A model generated the notes under the pieces. That model ran no database searches and had not been told where the DNA came from. It saw only the letters and a program-made list of their open reading frames with translations. 64,000 bases of DNA from Polytrichum commune (taxonomy: Eukaryota > Streptophyta > Polytrichopsida > Polytrichales > Polytrichaceae): positions 23,436,001 through 23,500,000 of the forward strand of contig OX485809.1 in NCBI GenBank assembly GCA_950295325.1, given 5' to 3'. Within the stretch, counting starts at the first letter, position 1; each line of letters starts with the position of its first letter. This document shows, one piece after another, positions 12,066-24,164 of the stretch. The position numbers were made by a program, and so were the translations under genes.

Positions 12066-13965
12066 ACATGGATAGATGTAGATGAGTTCTTAATGAAGAA
12101 TTAGCCTATCACAAAGGTCATGTTTATATAAAACTCAGATGAAGTCCCATGTGGGTTGTTGCCTCCATATTTTCAGATGGTTGGTTGCAACCTTTTGCTA
12201 TAATTCAAATCTTATGCCTTGAGGTAATATGCAATCTGTCAATCCTACATGTAATACCATGGTAAGGAGCCGGGACCTGATTCCACCTCTCAAACTTTGA
12301 GAGAATTTAGGATTTGAAATAAGGTATGTGTATGGGACCCATTGTTTGAAATCCTAGATCGGCATATGCAAGCTTAGCTTAGTCTAGGCATCCTAGCAGG
12401 ACAAGCTAAAAAGTTGGTTTTAATAGCCCAACACCACTCTTTGTGTATGATAGCCTAAGCATTACTTGGGTGACTTTGTGTTAATCCTCATGAACTCAAG
12501 GTTTGGGACTAGGTTCACGGTTTCATCTGCTTTACTTTACAAATAACTCTAGTATGTTAAAATGACATTGTGAACTTCTACGAACATGTGTTTTTGCAGA
12601 AGAAGCATTTGAGTGGCTAGTGCAACTACTATTTTTGGGTTAGAGGTTGAACTCCTCAAATGATTGGAGAATTAGCACTTGTCCACAGTCCAGACGTGGT
12701 GTTATTTTAGAGTTAGCATTTCTTAATACAAGTCATGTTTTTCTTCAGAGTCCAAATTTAATACATAAGTCCTCTGACGATTAATATTTAGTACAACGGA
12801 GTTACGGAGTCCTTTCAAATATGTATGACAGTTAAAGCAGTTTGATTTTGAATAAAAAGATGACTTGAGCCATTATGTAATAAAAGTAAAAAAGAAAATA
12901 TTGTACAGTAGTACCGTGTGTCCTCAATTCTTTTAAATAACCTTAAAGTTCAAAGACTATAGCAAAAGTGTTGTATATAAATCGTGGAAATGAAACTAGC
13001 TAGGAAGGACTATTCACAACTTTCTGCACTTCTTTGGCACTATGAGGTCTTCAGCTAGACCATCCATTCAAGTTTGTCACTTTGCAAAATTAGTGGAGGC
13101 TTTGCTAGATTTTTTTGGGCGACCATGAGCAGCTTTGGGAAGTATTGGTATCACAGTTTCCAGCTCTGTAGCTTGGGGCTCACATTCTTCATGTGGTGAT
13201 GATTGGAGTCCTCTTGCAGGGCTCCTAGGCACTGGAATCTCAATATGTCATCAAGACTATTGTTTATGTCATCTATACTGCATTGCATAACTGCTTCGTC
13301 CACTTTGTCAGCGTCTGTGGTATCCTCGAAACTAATTCCGCCTCTTCATCGATTTTCAGTGCACCAATTTTCTTGGTTTTAGATGCAGCACCAGTCTCCA
13401 AATTCTTTTAGATGCATTGTCAATATGTAGTTGTAGACTCCTCATAGAGACTCACGGCAGGCATCTGATGGTGATAAAGACAAGGAACCGAAGGGGCCAC
13501 TGAAATATGTTTTGTTGGACAATTGTTGGATGATATATGTCATTGGACAACTCTTTCTTCACCAATGACGCTTTGGTACTGTTGGATGAAACTAATCAAA
13601 CGTTCATCCAGTCATCCAAGTCAGATGAACTTAGTCACCAGAACATTCTAGATAGATGATTCTAGCAGCACTGGTCGAGAGTGAACACATTCACGGAGAA
13701 CTCCATTGGAGCATCTTTTGTACATGTAGTGTATCTGGAGCGAGTATAGCTCAGATAGATATGGCAATGCATTATACATTGATCAAGGCACTCTCATCAG
13801 GCGTAGGAATAACAATAGCTAGTATTCCGGAAGATGTAACAGCATAGCGTAGCAATAAAATTTTATTGAATTGCAAAGTTGATATCTCACACAAATACAT
13901 GTGTAATTGATATTAGTAGTTTTCAGGTTATGGGCCCACTGCCAGAGAAATAGCTTTGCACTTGA
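12066..13965. other. Gene-free stretch
   Basis: I see no coding region, RNA gene or repeat with clear boundaries here. Open frames are short and of non-coding composition. Confidence 0.45.
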
Positions 13966-15312
13966 GCTTCAGGTATGTCAAATGAGGTGATGATGGATCA
14001 AGTGAAGCAGCAGCTTGCCCAAGCGCATGCAGAGGAGTTTTTTGGGGGTAAGATTTCTGTGTCCAATTCTTTCATCAGTGTAAAATATTTCTCTCACTCG
14101 CTTCCATGATCAGTGAGTTTCATAGTCTAAGCTCTCCGATTTGAGATGTTGGTTCGCTGGTTTCGCTTGACTTTGCCCTCGATCAGTATGACACCAGCTG
14201 CCAATTCATGTACATTCAGAATGTAATACATAATTCAGGAAGTAGATTGCTAAGGATTGTCAGTATATTATCCTCACACTGCAATTCTCAATCCAAAGAA
14301 CTGTTCTCATTAAACTCATGATCAGAATGGACACAGGTGAATTTTGCACTCATGCCGGTCTGCTTAGAATTGAATGTCCTCTGGAATCGCCAAGTTCCAG
14401 CAGTTGAATGCCAGAAACAATACTATGCATAGCAGCTGACATGGATTTGTTTATACGGGTCTTCAGCTGGTTGTTACCTTATTCTGTAAACAAGGAGCGC
14501 TGGAGGCAGAGTTCAGGAAGTTTTTGAAGCCTTAGTGGCTAATTGCCGGTAGTTGTTACGAAGGGTCGGATTTTTTCCAATTTACATCAGCAAGAGCCGG
14601 TCTTTTGTAAAATCAATCGGTTAATTGCCTATATTTTCATATTTTCATTGGCTAATATACGATTAAATGGAATTCATATTAGCATATAAAAAATGTATGA
14701 AAAGTTCCTAGAAATCATTTCTTAGTACAAAATCTTGAATAAGTGAAAAGAAAGGCATGTTCAAAACTTTAAATTTGAAGAGTTAATATCCTTGGCAGGA
14801 ATTGAACCTAGCAATGCCTTCACTATTTGAAAGCCAAGGGTCCCCCAATTCTTCATAGAAGCAATTGGATTTGGTCATGGAAAGGTTGCATGATTCAAAA
14901 AGTTTAAGGTTTAGGGTACTTCCTCAAGTGCATCATCAGATGCCCCAGACAAATAGCGCTCTGGATGCTTCCGGCTGAAATCCAATAACTCACAAGAAGA
15001 ATCGGCTACATTAATTTCCGGGACATTTTCTGGTCCATCGGTCAATTGCCGGAGGATTGAAATTACAGTCGGATTGCCATCCGATGGTTGGAAATTTGGA
15101 CCGGCCATGAGGGGAAATCCATCGGCTGATAATGAACTAGCCGTCGGTTTTCCCCGAACATAGGCTGGAGGAGGTCGTATAAACAATGTGACTTTGTTTA
15201 GAAACGTTTGAATATTTTTTTAGAGAAGTTCACTAAAATTGCTGGTAATGAACACTTTTGGACAATTGTTGCCTGTTGATACTGATCCAACCTCAATGCA
15301 ACACCACTTTTG
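13966..15312 (+). pseudogene. Partial TIM13 copy, truncated and interrupted
   Basis: From 13966 this matches the TIM13 gene at 46455 onward in the same orientation and with high identity (about 96% by eye). It includes part of exon 1 and the first part of the intron. It lacks the start codon region, the promoter and exon 2 with its cysteine motifs. An extra G is present before the donor (GGGGGTAAG at 14044). A 657 bp insertion splits the copy at 14507-15163, and homology resumes at 15164 and fades near 15312. It cannot encode a functional Tim13, and no cue suggests expression. Confidence 0.9.
14507..15163. mobile_element. 657 bp insertion with 8 bp target duplication (hAT-like)
   Basis: GCTGGAGG flanks the insert on both sides (14499-14506 and 15164-15171). 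The parental TIM13 intron has this octamer once (near 46991), so the unoccupied site is directly visible. An 8 bp duplication fits hAT elements. The ends are imperfectly inverted: CAGAGTTCAGGAA at the left, and CTATGTTCGGGGAA reading inward from the right. Motifs such as ATTGCCGG and CCGATGG recur near both ends, as in subterminal repeats. A 91-codon minus-strand frame (14911-15186) overlaps the right part and is unrecognised. No transposase is seen. Confidence 0.7.
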
Positions 15313-15672
15313 CTCAAATATACTCAATTTTATAAGAGTAGTTCATTTGTTATCTACATAAAATATTATGGTAGAGTTGTCAACTTTCTAAAATTTGTGG
15401 CATGACATAAAGGGTTATAAAAAAACAAAAAATCATAATTTTCTCTAGTTGTCCCATACATGAAGGCCATGTTCATATGTCAACATGACCTAGAAAATGT
15501 GTTCCTATTGACTCCAAATTTCAAAGAACATATTTGATTGTAATCTATTTTACATCCGTACGGTTGGATTTGAAGAAAATAATATCTATTTTTCTACATA
15601 GCATAAAATTTCAACGTTGATGCTGGAGGTGCCGGGAAATGAAATGTTAAGGCTTGAGCGATTAGGGGTTAA

Positions 15673-16203
15673 GGGCCGCTTTACACCTAGAGGCCGAGCC
15701 AATTCGTTGTTTAAGAGGCTTGAAATCCTCACTTGTGATACGTCAAAAGGTTGTAATCGGCCCCAACCCCTTTACACCTAGAGGTTGGGCCGATTTGGTG
15801 GTATGAATTTTTTTAATCAAAAAATGCATGGTCTGACATGACCCGAGCTCGTTGAATTGGGTGCACCCAAAACGAAGAGCCAATTCTTGGCCTCGGGGCC
15901 AACCTGAGATTCCCATAAAAAAAAATTATAAAAAAAATGATTGTTTAGTGAACTAGATCCGTTGAATTATGTGGAAATTCGAAGGACTCTATACTAGATT
16001 ATGCTAAATCCGTTGGATTATGCTAGATTTATTGAATCGACCTTGCTTCTTGACCCTTAGGCCTTTACATATGAGAAAATCGCCCCCCGTTATGATCTTA
16101 TTATAATGTGTAGTTGAGACCAGCCTCCAACCCAAAAGGGGCTAAAATTTCATGCAATTGGCCTCAAGGGGAATTGGCCCGGCCTCTAGGTGTAAAGTGG
16201 CCC
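15673..16203. mobile_element. PIF/Harbinger-like MITE, 531 bp
   Basis: The terminal inverted repeats are about 33 bp with few mismatches. They begin GGGCCGCTTTACACCTAGAG on the left and end as its complement (CTAGGTGTAAAGTGGCCC). The flanks are TAA at 15670-15672 and at 16204-16206, the 3 bp TWA duplication typical of PIF/Harbinger. A third copy of the end motif (CCCCTTTACACCTAGAGG) sits inside near 15767. No coding capacity is present. Confidence 0.85.
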
Positions 16204-16314
16204 TAAGCACCCTCCACCTTGGCCTTACCTATTTCCAAGAGGCTTCAGCTGGGGTCTTGAACAAGGTGTATTATGTTTTAATACACAGCAAATGGAACTC
16301 ACTCTGCTAATTAA

Positions 16315-16676
16315 GGGCCGGTTCACACTATACCCAAGTCGAGAGGAGAAGCATCACTTTTCTAGACCAAACTATGTCGAGAGGAGAAGCCTTTGGGTTG
16401 AAAAAATATATTAAAATAATCCACGGCTAAAAATGTTCGGCCTCTCGACGGAAGTTTGGGTCGAGCATTTTGCTCGACCCAAACTTGGCTCGAGAGGCCG
16501 AACTCTTCCCGCCATAACTTCCTAAAAGTGTTGCCACCTAGGCTCTTTTGGAGGCGACGTCCTTTGGACTTCGGCCTCTAGTGTGAAGGCCGAGAGGACA
16601 AACTTTGGACATTTATGCATTTTCATTGGTCGAAACGCTTCTCCTCTCGAAGTTTGGCCATAGTGTGAACCGGCCC
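16315..16676. mobile_element. PIF/Harbinger-like MITE, 362 bp
   Basis: The ends GGGCCGGTTCACACTA and TAGTGTGAACCGGCCC are perfect inverted repeats, flanked by TAA at 16312-16314 and 16677-16679. The subterminal motif GTCGAGAGGAGAAGC occurs twice on the left and inverted on the right. It is non-coding; a minus-strand open frame across it is chance. Confidence 0.9.
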
Positions 16677-16958
16677 TAAGTACACAGGGCAGAATTAGTT
16701 CTATCTTCATGACCAACCCACGTGGTGATCCTATATTCATGGGCCACTTACTATTTCTTATTAATACCAAGCCCAGCTAGCCTGATTATATGCCTTGGTT
16801 TGGTGCTGGACAATTAGGACCACTTCACACACAAGGTTGAAGGCCCATGACCAAATCACTTCCCTCGCTCTCATTGGTGGAAAAGGCGGGTCAGTCCAAG
16901 CTTGCTTCACACTACGCTTGAGGGACCAACGGAGTGGGTGAATGCAAGATGGATATAA

Positions 16959-18161
16959 GGGGCGGTTTACACTATGGACCATGAAGTCGTCCCATGTAAG
17001 AGGCCTATTTTGCGTGGGACGACTTCATGGGACGACTTCCATGGTCCGAGTTACTAAAATATTAGTTTTCATGGTTCATGGGCCCTTCACTAGGTGTAAA
17101 CCGAATGTGGACCATGAAGAATGACCATGCGGCAAGAAGTGGATGTGCTGATTTTTTTAATATAAGCCCAAAAAGGGCAGTTTTGGGGAAAAATGAAGTT
17201 TGACCATTTTGTTGACTTTTATTTGCCTTCACTTGCCTACACATGCCTTCACTTGTCTTGTCAATTAGTTTTTTCTTCTTTTCGCCTTAAAGTTTGATCA
17301 TTCTCTTGTCATCTCTTGGGCTTCAACTGTCTTCACTTCTTGTTAAATGTGTCGAAGATGTGGCTTGCAAATCTTCTCACAACAATTTTTACAAAAAAAA
17401 ATGAGCGATTCAATTGTACATGTGACATGTACCTTGTGTTTCACTACACTAAATAGGATATTTAGTGTTTGATTATATCTAATGTTGTTACCACCCAACC
17501 TTCCTCAACACTAAATTCCAATTTTTTTATAATTAATGTTAGAAGATTTCCCATTGCGCTTCTTTTGACCACCCTGATCTACAGTCACTAAACGACTATG
17601 TTTTTTTCTTTTTTCTTTTTCAACTGTATTTTTAGACATTTTGGGGCGTGTAATATACCGTTGGAAAGGTATTTTCAAGACCTTTCCAACGGTATATTAC
17701 ACGCCTCCAAAATCCAAAAATGGCAGCTGGTAGACCAAAAAAACAAATCTGCACTTGAATTCTTGAGTTCTAGATGTCCCGCGTTGTTTGATGGAACACG
17801 TGTAAGCAGGTTTAAAGGGTAGGGCAAGGTAGTGCTGGTATGTCTCATGGGCTATAATATAATTAAGGCACATAAAAGGTAGATTCATTATAAAATTATT
17901 GAAATGGCATTTCTCTGACATGGGCCCTTGCCTTTTCCTACCAGACCACCTCTCTTGCCTCTCTCAACGCAAAACCTATTGGACCATGTCAGTGCATTTA
18001 TTAGGCCTTAAAAATTATATTTTGGAGACCTCATCCTCCGTGGTCCCTCTGCCATTTTTTCCTTAGTGTAAACCGAAGTTGTCCCGGGACAACTTCAAGA
18101 GCCAATCAGCTGCCTTGCAGAGCCCTGGTCCAACTTCATGGTCCATAGTGTAAACCGCCCC
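16959..18161. mobile_element. Nested Harbinger-like element, 1,203 bp
   Basis: The terminal repeats GGGGCGGTTTACACTATGGA and their inverse (ending GTGTAAACCGCCCC) extend over about 28 bp. The TAA duplication is at 16956-16958 and 18162-18164. The sibling MITE at 19509-19530 shows the uninterrupted site. Internal copies of the end motifs (CCATGAAG, GTGTAAACCGAA) occur near 17000-17125 and 18066-18105, a composite look. No transposase frame is visible, so it depended on another element for movement. Confidence 0.88.
17638..17713. repeat. Strong hairpin inside the nested element
   Basis: GGCGTGTAATATACCGTTGG pairs with its inverse around the loop ATTTTCAAG (about 17671-17679). The stem is about 33 bp with a single one-base bulge. 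Neither arm codes. It could be a small foldback MITE or a source of small RNA. Confidence 0.85.
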
Positions 18162-18337
18162 TAAAAGTCTATATGGATTCCTACATGGTCACTTGGACTG
18201 TTGTTGAAGGTAGGTCTAACACAAAACCAAGAGATCATGGCACTCCAAAAATTCACAATCGTTGATTTATTATATTTTATCATGTGTGAAGACCCTGCAT
18301 GAAAAGAAATTCACTGAAATAGCATTTGGTTAAGGGC

Positions 18338-19372
18338 ATCGTCAATGTGGCCAAAAAATTAAGTGGAAATAATTAATGTGGGTGTCACTAATTTTCTACT
18401 CAAGGTCAAAGTAACGTGGGTCCAAGACCCTAGGTTCTCTCCTAAATCTTTACAAAGACCAACACATTGAATATCAGTACATGACAAAAATAGAACATTC
18501 GAGTTGCCCAAATAGTTCTATGCACCGTATGATGGCTTTGTAAACGGTTGGCTTGGATGTGGTATGCCCACAACCTCACGCCCTCTGTTCACGTCGCCTC
18601 AACGACTTCCCCCCCCCCCCCTTTTCAACTTCAACCATATAAACATAGCAATATATATCTAATGACATAGAATCCAAGTGACCCATTTGTGCAGCATGAG
18701 TATTTGATTGACTTAATATTACTTATATTTTTTTAGTACCTATTATCTCCACAACTATTGAGTGTCCATAACTCAATAATTCAAGCTTGAGAGTTGGGAA
18801 ATTATTTGACCAAAACTTAGTAATATTGTTGGTGGTAACGATTTAACCTATCAATTTCTACTTGTGAATTCATCTTCACCTCCACCTTCCCCCTACACTA
18901 CCACTTGGGAAGGAGGAGATAGGGGTTCAAATCACCCATCTTCACATGCTCTAGATAGCCAATTTGATGAAGTACTTGGTTGGGTTTTTTCATCCTAGGC
19001 TTTGCGAAAAGGTGAAGGTGGAAACTCCATCCAACCTGAAGTTTTATAGACTCCGCCCAAGGGGGAGAGAAGTCAAAGAGTTGGAGCAACATAGGAGCCT
19101 TTTAGATCTAGTTGAATGCAATCAATAGCGGAGATTTGCTCTACCCACGACCCACATGGGAGGTGTTCGCACCGCCCCACTGACTCGGGAGGGGTGGATG
19201 GGTGGGTTGGAGTGGACTTTATTGAGGAATTTGTTAGTTTGGATAGTGGCATTTCATTGGGATTAATTAACTATGCACATTTAGTGGTGCTCGTGTCTAC
19301 CATCTACCAGATCATTTTATAAGATATGCACAAAAATAGATCTCCTATGCTAGAAGCACGGTCATATACTTG
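18338..19372. other. Gene-free stretch
   Basis: No supported gene lies between the two related MITEs. A poly-C run (18610-18620) is the only notable feature and is prone to sequencing error. Confidence 0.45.
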
Positions 19373-19846
19373 GGGCCACTTTACACACGAGATTGAAAGC
19401 CCGTGACCATTGCACTTCAAGTACTCTCATTGGTGATAAAGGCATAGCCGGTCCAAGTTCGGTTTACACTATGCTTGGGGAACCAACGAAGTAAGTAAAT
19501 GCAAGATGGATGTAAAGTTTGCATGGATTCCTACATGGCATCGAATGGGTCGTGTTTCATGGCCACTTTGACTATTTTAAAAAATCACCTCTTGGAGGTA
19601 GGCCTAACAAAAACATGGGAGACCATGGCACTTTGAACGCTCGCAACCGTTGAATTATTCTATTTTATCATGTGTGAGGACCCGCATGAATAGAAATTCA
19701 TTGAAATAACAGTTGGTCGAGGGCCCAATCACGTATGACTTCACACTACATGATTTTGGAGATATCTTGGGACAGCCTTTGCACACTTTCTTTTGGGCTC
19801 TCACAATTCCATGGTCGCGGCTCTTGGCTCGTGTGTGAAGTGGTCC
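19373..19846. mobile_element. Harbinger-like MITE cut by palindrome boundary
   Basis: The ends are GGGCCACTTTACACACGAG and the inverse of GGACCACTTCACACACGAG. Flanking triplets are TTG and TTA, an imperfect TWA-type duplication. The outer edge of the palindrome (19479) falls 107 bp inside the element, so this copy is complete while its mirror at 38415-38782 is cut. It is a sibling of the element at 16817. Confidence 0.8.
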
Positions 19847-19849
19847 TTA

Positions 19850-21854
19850 CCGTCTTCAAAGAAGCATTCCAAATAAGCATTCCCCTATCATAGCTGGAAT
19901 TCAAGTTTTCATGAACATGGGATGCAAATGTCACCTGACCGTCTCCAAGCAGATTTCTAATCGTGGTCAGCTCACAAGTGACATTCAAAACCAGGATGTC
20001 CAACTTTCAGAGAACAACGTCTATTCAAGCTGGATGAAAAGAAGCTACCCTGAAGTAAGTTAGAAACCTTGAGAAGTGTTTCTGGGAGTGGGAACAGGGA
20101 AAAGGAGAAGCCGAGGTGTTTACTGGGGTGTTTCAATGAGCAGTGTTTCAATGAACCACCACAAATAAGTAATGGATTGTAAGCGTCGCCTGACTCATTG
20201 GTATGTAAGTGTCGACCGACTCATTCAGAATGCAGTTTCAAGTATTTTTTTCCAACTGTACCATCAAGTTGATCTTAGCATGTAACTCACTGAGGCCATT
20301 GCACTCCATCACTCTAGGGAATTAGTCTTTTTTTGACATCTTAATGTATTTTTAGTTTCATAAGTTTTTAATGTTTCTTGGACCTTTAAATCAATTTCAA
20401 TTCATTGGCCCTTTGTTCAAAGAGGAAAAAAGGCATTGGAATGTAAGGTTATGTGGCCCTATAATTGTGGGCATTCGGCACTTCGAACTCCAAGGACAAA
20501 AGTTTGGTTGTTGGATTGGGTGAAGGATTGTCTCATCTAGGTATCAATCGCAAATCACACAAATCATTGTTTTATATTTTAGAGCCCAAGTGGAGATGCA
20601 AAAGTTATAAGAAGTCAAAGTTAGTATTCTCTTGCTCTTAAATGAGTGTCACTCATCACACATGCCTCAATGTGTTAACACCGAACCTATGACGGTGTCT
20701 ATATTTTTGAGCATGTACATAGTTCAATCTCATGGTAATGCATGTGGTTTTGGCGTGTCAATTTTTGACTTCAATCCTTGACTAAAATATAGAAGAATGA
20801 CACGTAAGGTCCCCATTGTGCATCTTGGTCTTGGGTTTCGTAATGCCTGCATATTCTCGTCTTGAAACCCAAGGCAACGGACTTCCAATTGAAGTGTTTG
20901 GATTGTCACGATAGAGTGTCATTACGAAGATCATGATTTTGTGCAAGAAAATATGTATGTGTTGTTCAACAAATTATAATAACATGATCTAATTTAATAG
21001 CATTTTGAAGATATGAGCAATGCAGCAAGCGAGGTGGATTGTCAAAAAAATCATCAAAATGTAAGTCAATAATCAATGTTAGTTGATTGCCCAATTTAAC
21101 AAGAAGGATCCAAAGCCACATCATGCACATCCCCTCACCAACTCCTCATCAATTTTTTTGGAAAATAACAATCCAAGCTCGTCATGTGCACATGCTTTCC
21201 TTTTGAAATTAGTAAAGAGGGGACGAGGAAGGCCAACCCGCCAACTTGCAACCCACCCTCTAAGGTATGTGGGTGTTGATTGGTTTGTTTTTTTCGCTCT
21301 CCAAGTCCTTCCATTTAGATTTACACAACAAAACTCATGTTGCATTAGCAGATCTAAGATCAAACATCTACAAAAGCCGGATTGAAAATGGGACCTCTCT
21401 TGATTTAACTATGGCTATCGTAAGTGCATGTTTGTTGATTTTTGAACTCGATCCCAATTGCATGTGTTCACTATTATATATAGAGTAGTTGTTGATATTT
21501 GAAGACGCACGTAGTTCAATCTCTTTTAAACATGTGTCTTTATGATGTTTACTCTGTGATTTTCACGTAACCACGTACCTATAAAATGTAAGATCCTATT
21601 TAGAAAATGAGCCAGTTAAGACCCATCTACCTGAAACAAGCCCCATCCCACACACCCCATGACCTCATCCGGAATTTGTTCTACCGGATGACCTTACGTA
21701 GACGTTGCGGTCGTGCACCTTGTAGGTGTATCTACGAGGGCAGAGAGAAGTGGAGTAGAATACAGACTCCACCTGCACAGGACCCGGAACATTCCCTCCC
21801 GCCCATGTCCGCCGCGTTCCTTACTGATCGATCGAACACTGCTTGAATATGCAA
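19850..21854. other. Gene-free arm segment upstream of XTH
   Basis: No exon or RNA gene is supported here or in the mirror interval 36407-38411. It presumably includes distal promoter sequence of the XTH gene. Confidence 0.45.
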
Positions 21855-21862
21855 TATAAAAG
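21855..21862 (+). promoter_or_regulatory. Candidate TATA box of left-arm XTH
   Basis: TATAAAAG lies about 330 bp upstream of the chosen start codon in otherwise mixed sequence. Its distance implies a long 5' leader. It is identical in the right arm. Confidence 0.5.
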
Positions 21863-22193
21863 CCCTGGTAAGCACCAATGCTCATTACTCCGTCGCTGCA
21901 TTCGCAGCACGACAGTCTCCTGTCACCGTGATCATCTTCATCAGAGAACCCCGGCCCTCTTCTCAATTGAAATTTGCCTGGTTACAGACAGGATCTATTA
22001 GGTTGGCATTGTCGTATCTAAATATAGTCTAGCTCATTTTGGAGTACGATCTGCACTTCTGCCTCATTGTTGCATAAGACTTCGGAAGAAAGAACCGAGC
22101 TTTTCAGCTCCATTGAGTTCCACACTGGATTTGGCAACGTTGACATTGGATCTCCCCGAACATTGGTAACGGTGATTCATGCAGGTTTCAATC

Positions 22194-23540
22194 ATGAGGA
22201 CATTGAGTGGCTTCAGCATGATCGCCATCGCGGTCTTGTTGTGTCTGAGCGTGGTTGGTGGCATCAATGCACAGAAGCCATTCAACCAGACATTCGGTCC
22301 CCCCTGGACCAAGAATATCAATGTCTCCGCTGATGGCATGACGACAAAAATTTGGCTCGACCAGTTGTATGGTTAGTCCTCTTGCGTGACCGCTGTTATA
22401 TCATCTAATTCCTGAGGGGCTTTCCAGATGCTTTCGTTCATTGAAGGTCAATGTGGCTTCTGTTAGATCTATGTTCCCTAGATGATTGTGCACTTTTATG
22501 AGATTTGGATTCCAGTGCTGAACGCAATGCTGATTTAGAGCTGATCACATCACCTTCTTCGAATGCATGCAGCTTCTGGATTCAATTCAAAACAGTCTTA
22601 TCTCTTCGGGGACTTCAGCATGTACATGAAATTGGTCCCCAACAACTCCGCAGGCACCGTGACAACTTTTTACGTGAGTTTCAGTGTAGAGTCAGTGATG
22701 TGTACATTGATTTGCAAATAGGCCCAGCAGATGTTCTCGAAAAAAATTAACTTCATGATCGGTTTGAAGTTGTATGGGTTAAATCAGCTCTCAGTGTCTG
22801 TTAAAGCCGTGACACATCCTGACATATAGCAATTGCATTTGCAGCTATCTTCTCAAGGCTCGAACCATGATGAGTTCGACTTTGAGTTTCTAGGAAATAC
22901 TTCAGGGCAACCTTATATCCTCCATACCAATATCTTCGTTAACGGCACGGGAGGAAGGGAGATCCAATACAGGCTCCCTTTCGACCCAACCGCGGCATTC
23001 CACAAATACGGATTTCAATGGAACCAGGACATTGTCAAGTAAGTACTGCCAATTAACCTGAGATCTCGTTCAGATGCGAAATGTTCATAAATTTATGTTT
23101 TTTCTTTTCTTATTTTCGCACCTCCTAAAAGAGTGGATCGCACTTGCAGGTTCTGGGTGGACGATATTCCCATCAGGGAATTCGTAAGGAACGAGACTGC
23201 GACACCATATCCCAACCACCAGCCCATGCAAGTATATGGCAGTATTTGGGATGGGGATAGCTGGGCAACTGAAGGAGGAAGAATTAAGATCGATTGGACA
23301 GCCGCTCCTTTCGTCGCAACATATAGAAACTATACTTTCAACGGCTGTTCTTGCGCGAACACCACTGCCGCAATAGCCGCATGCCAGAGTAGCAAATATG
23401 CGAATCCCAGTGCTGCAGCCAGGAACCTTACTGTGCACGAATTGCATCAGATGGAGGGGGTGAGGGCTAACTGGCTCAAATACGATTACTGCTGGGAAAA
23501 TTCCCTAGCCTATCCTGAATGCAAATACGACGTTGTATAG
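22194..23540 (+). CDS. Xyloglucan endotransglucosylase/hydrolase, left-arm copy
   Basis: GH16-family XTH, secreted to the cell wall, where it cuts and rejoins or hydrolyses xyloglucan. Exons are 22194-22371, 22573-22673, 22845-23038 and 23150-23540, all GT..AG and in phase, giving 287 residues, normal for the family. A signal peptide (about residues 1-26, with [15 protein letters not shown]) is followed by the mature enzyme. The active-site stretch [11 protein letters not shown] holds the E-x-D-x-E catalytic residues, with Phe in place of the common Ile. An N-glycosylation site (NTS) follows at once, as usual. [11 protein letters not shown] and the C-terminal cysteines (CSC, YDYCW, PEC) match the XET C-terminal region. 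I chose the second Met at 22194 because the signal peptide starts there; an upstream in-frame ATG at 22179 is possible. An identical mirror copy lies at 34721-36067. Confidence 0.93.
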
Positions 23541-24164
23541 TTAGTTGACGATAGCTTGACAGTGTCTGGAATAATTATGTTAGTACCCTGTAGTTACCAA
23601 CACAGAATTTGTGTGTCCCTATTAATTACAGAAGGTTGAGAAATTTGTTTACCTCCATTTCGGCTATGCCAGATTTTTATAATGTTTGAAAGTTTGAATT
23701 GGTTGAATAATATGATCCGGAACTACGATTCCGTGTTGTGGCATTTGATTGTAATCGTTGTAACCTAGAGGCACCATTGGCAGTGCACTGTAGCTCGAGG
23801 TAACTAGAGTTTGGCTTGAATTCGATACTGTAGATTCATTTTCCCTGCGGAATATTATGATCCTTAGCGCGTGATATTCCAGGTGGTAACTTGGCAGTCC
23901 AATTTAGAACTTGCTTAACCATCACCTTAATTCCTGCATACATCTTCATACACGGTTGCGCGCCAAGGTTTTCCTGTGCACAGACATTACTTGATGGACC
24001 TATTGTACAGGGTGCATCTGAATATATTTAATCATGGAAAGGTTCTTTACGGATGCGAATGGAGAGATAGGATATCATGAGTTTTATTTTCTGAGGTTTG
24101 GATCTCGTGCTCACTATAAATAAATTGAGCTTTTCGACAAATTTACTGGAAATTTCAATGTAAC
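23541..24164. other. XTH 3' flank, no gene seen
   Basis: This holds the presumed XTH 3' untranslated region and spacer. No other coding signal is visible. The mirror is 34097-34720. Confidence 0.45.

Larger units (their letters stand above)
16817..18337. mobile_element. Harbinger-like MITE, truncated, hosting a nested MITE
   Basis: The left end GGACCACTTCACACACAAGG is preceded by TTA. The sequence then follows the element at 19373-19846, apart from the nested element at 16959-18161. After removing that insert, AATGCAAGATGGATA continues into ATGGATTCCTACATGG exactly as in the sibling. Homology stops near 18337, so the right end is missing. Confidence 0.75.

Noticed and set aside
18921..18935. 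tRNA-like T-loop text (GGTTCAAATC)
   Set aside because: No matching acceptor, D or anticodon stems could be drawn around it.
23085..23447. 120-codon minus-strand ORF (and its mirror 34814-35176)
   Set aside because: It is antisense to XTH exon 4, whose sense frame carries family motifs.
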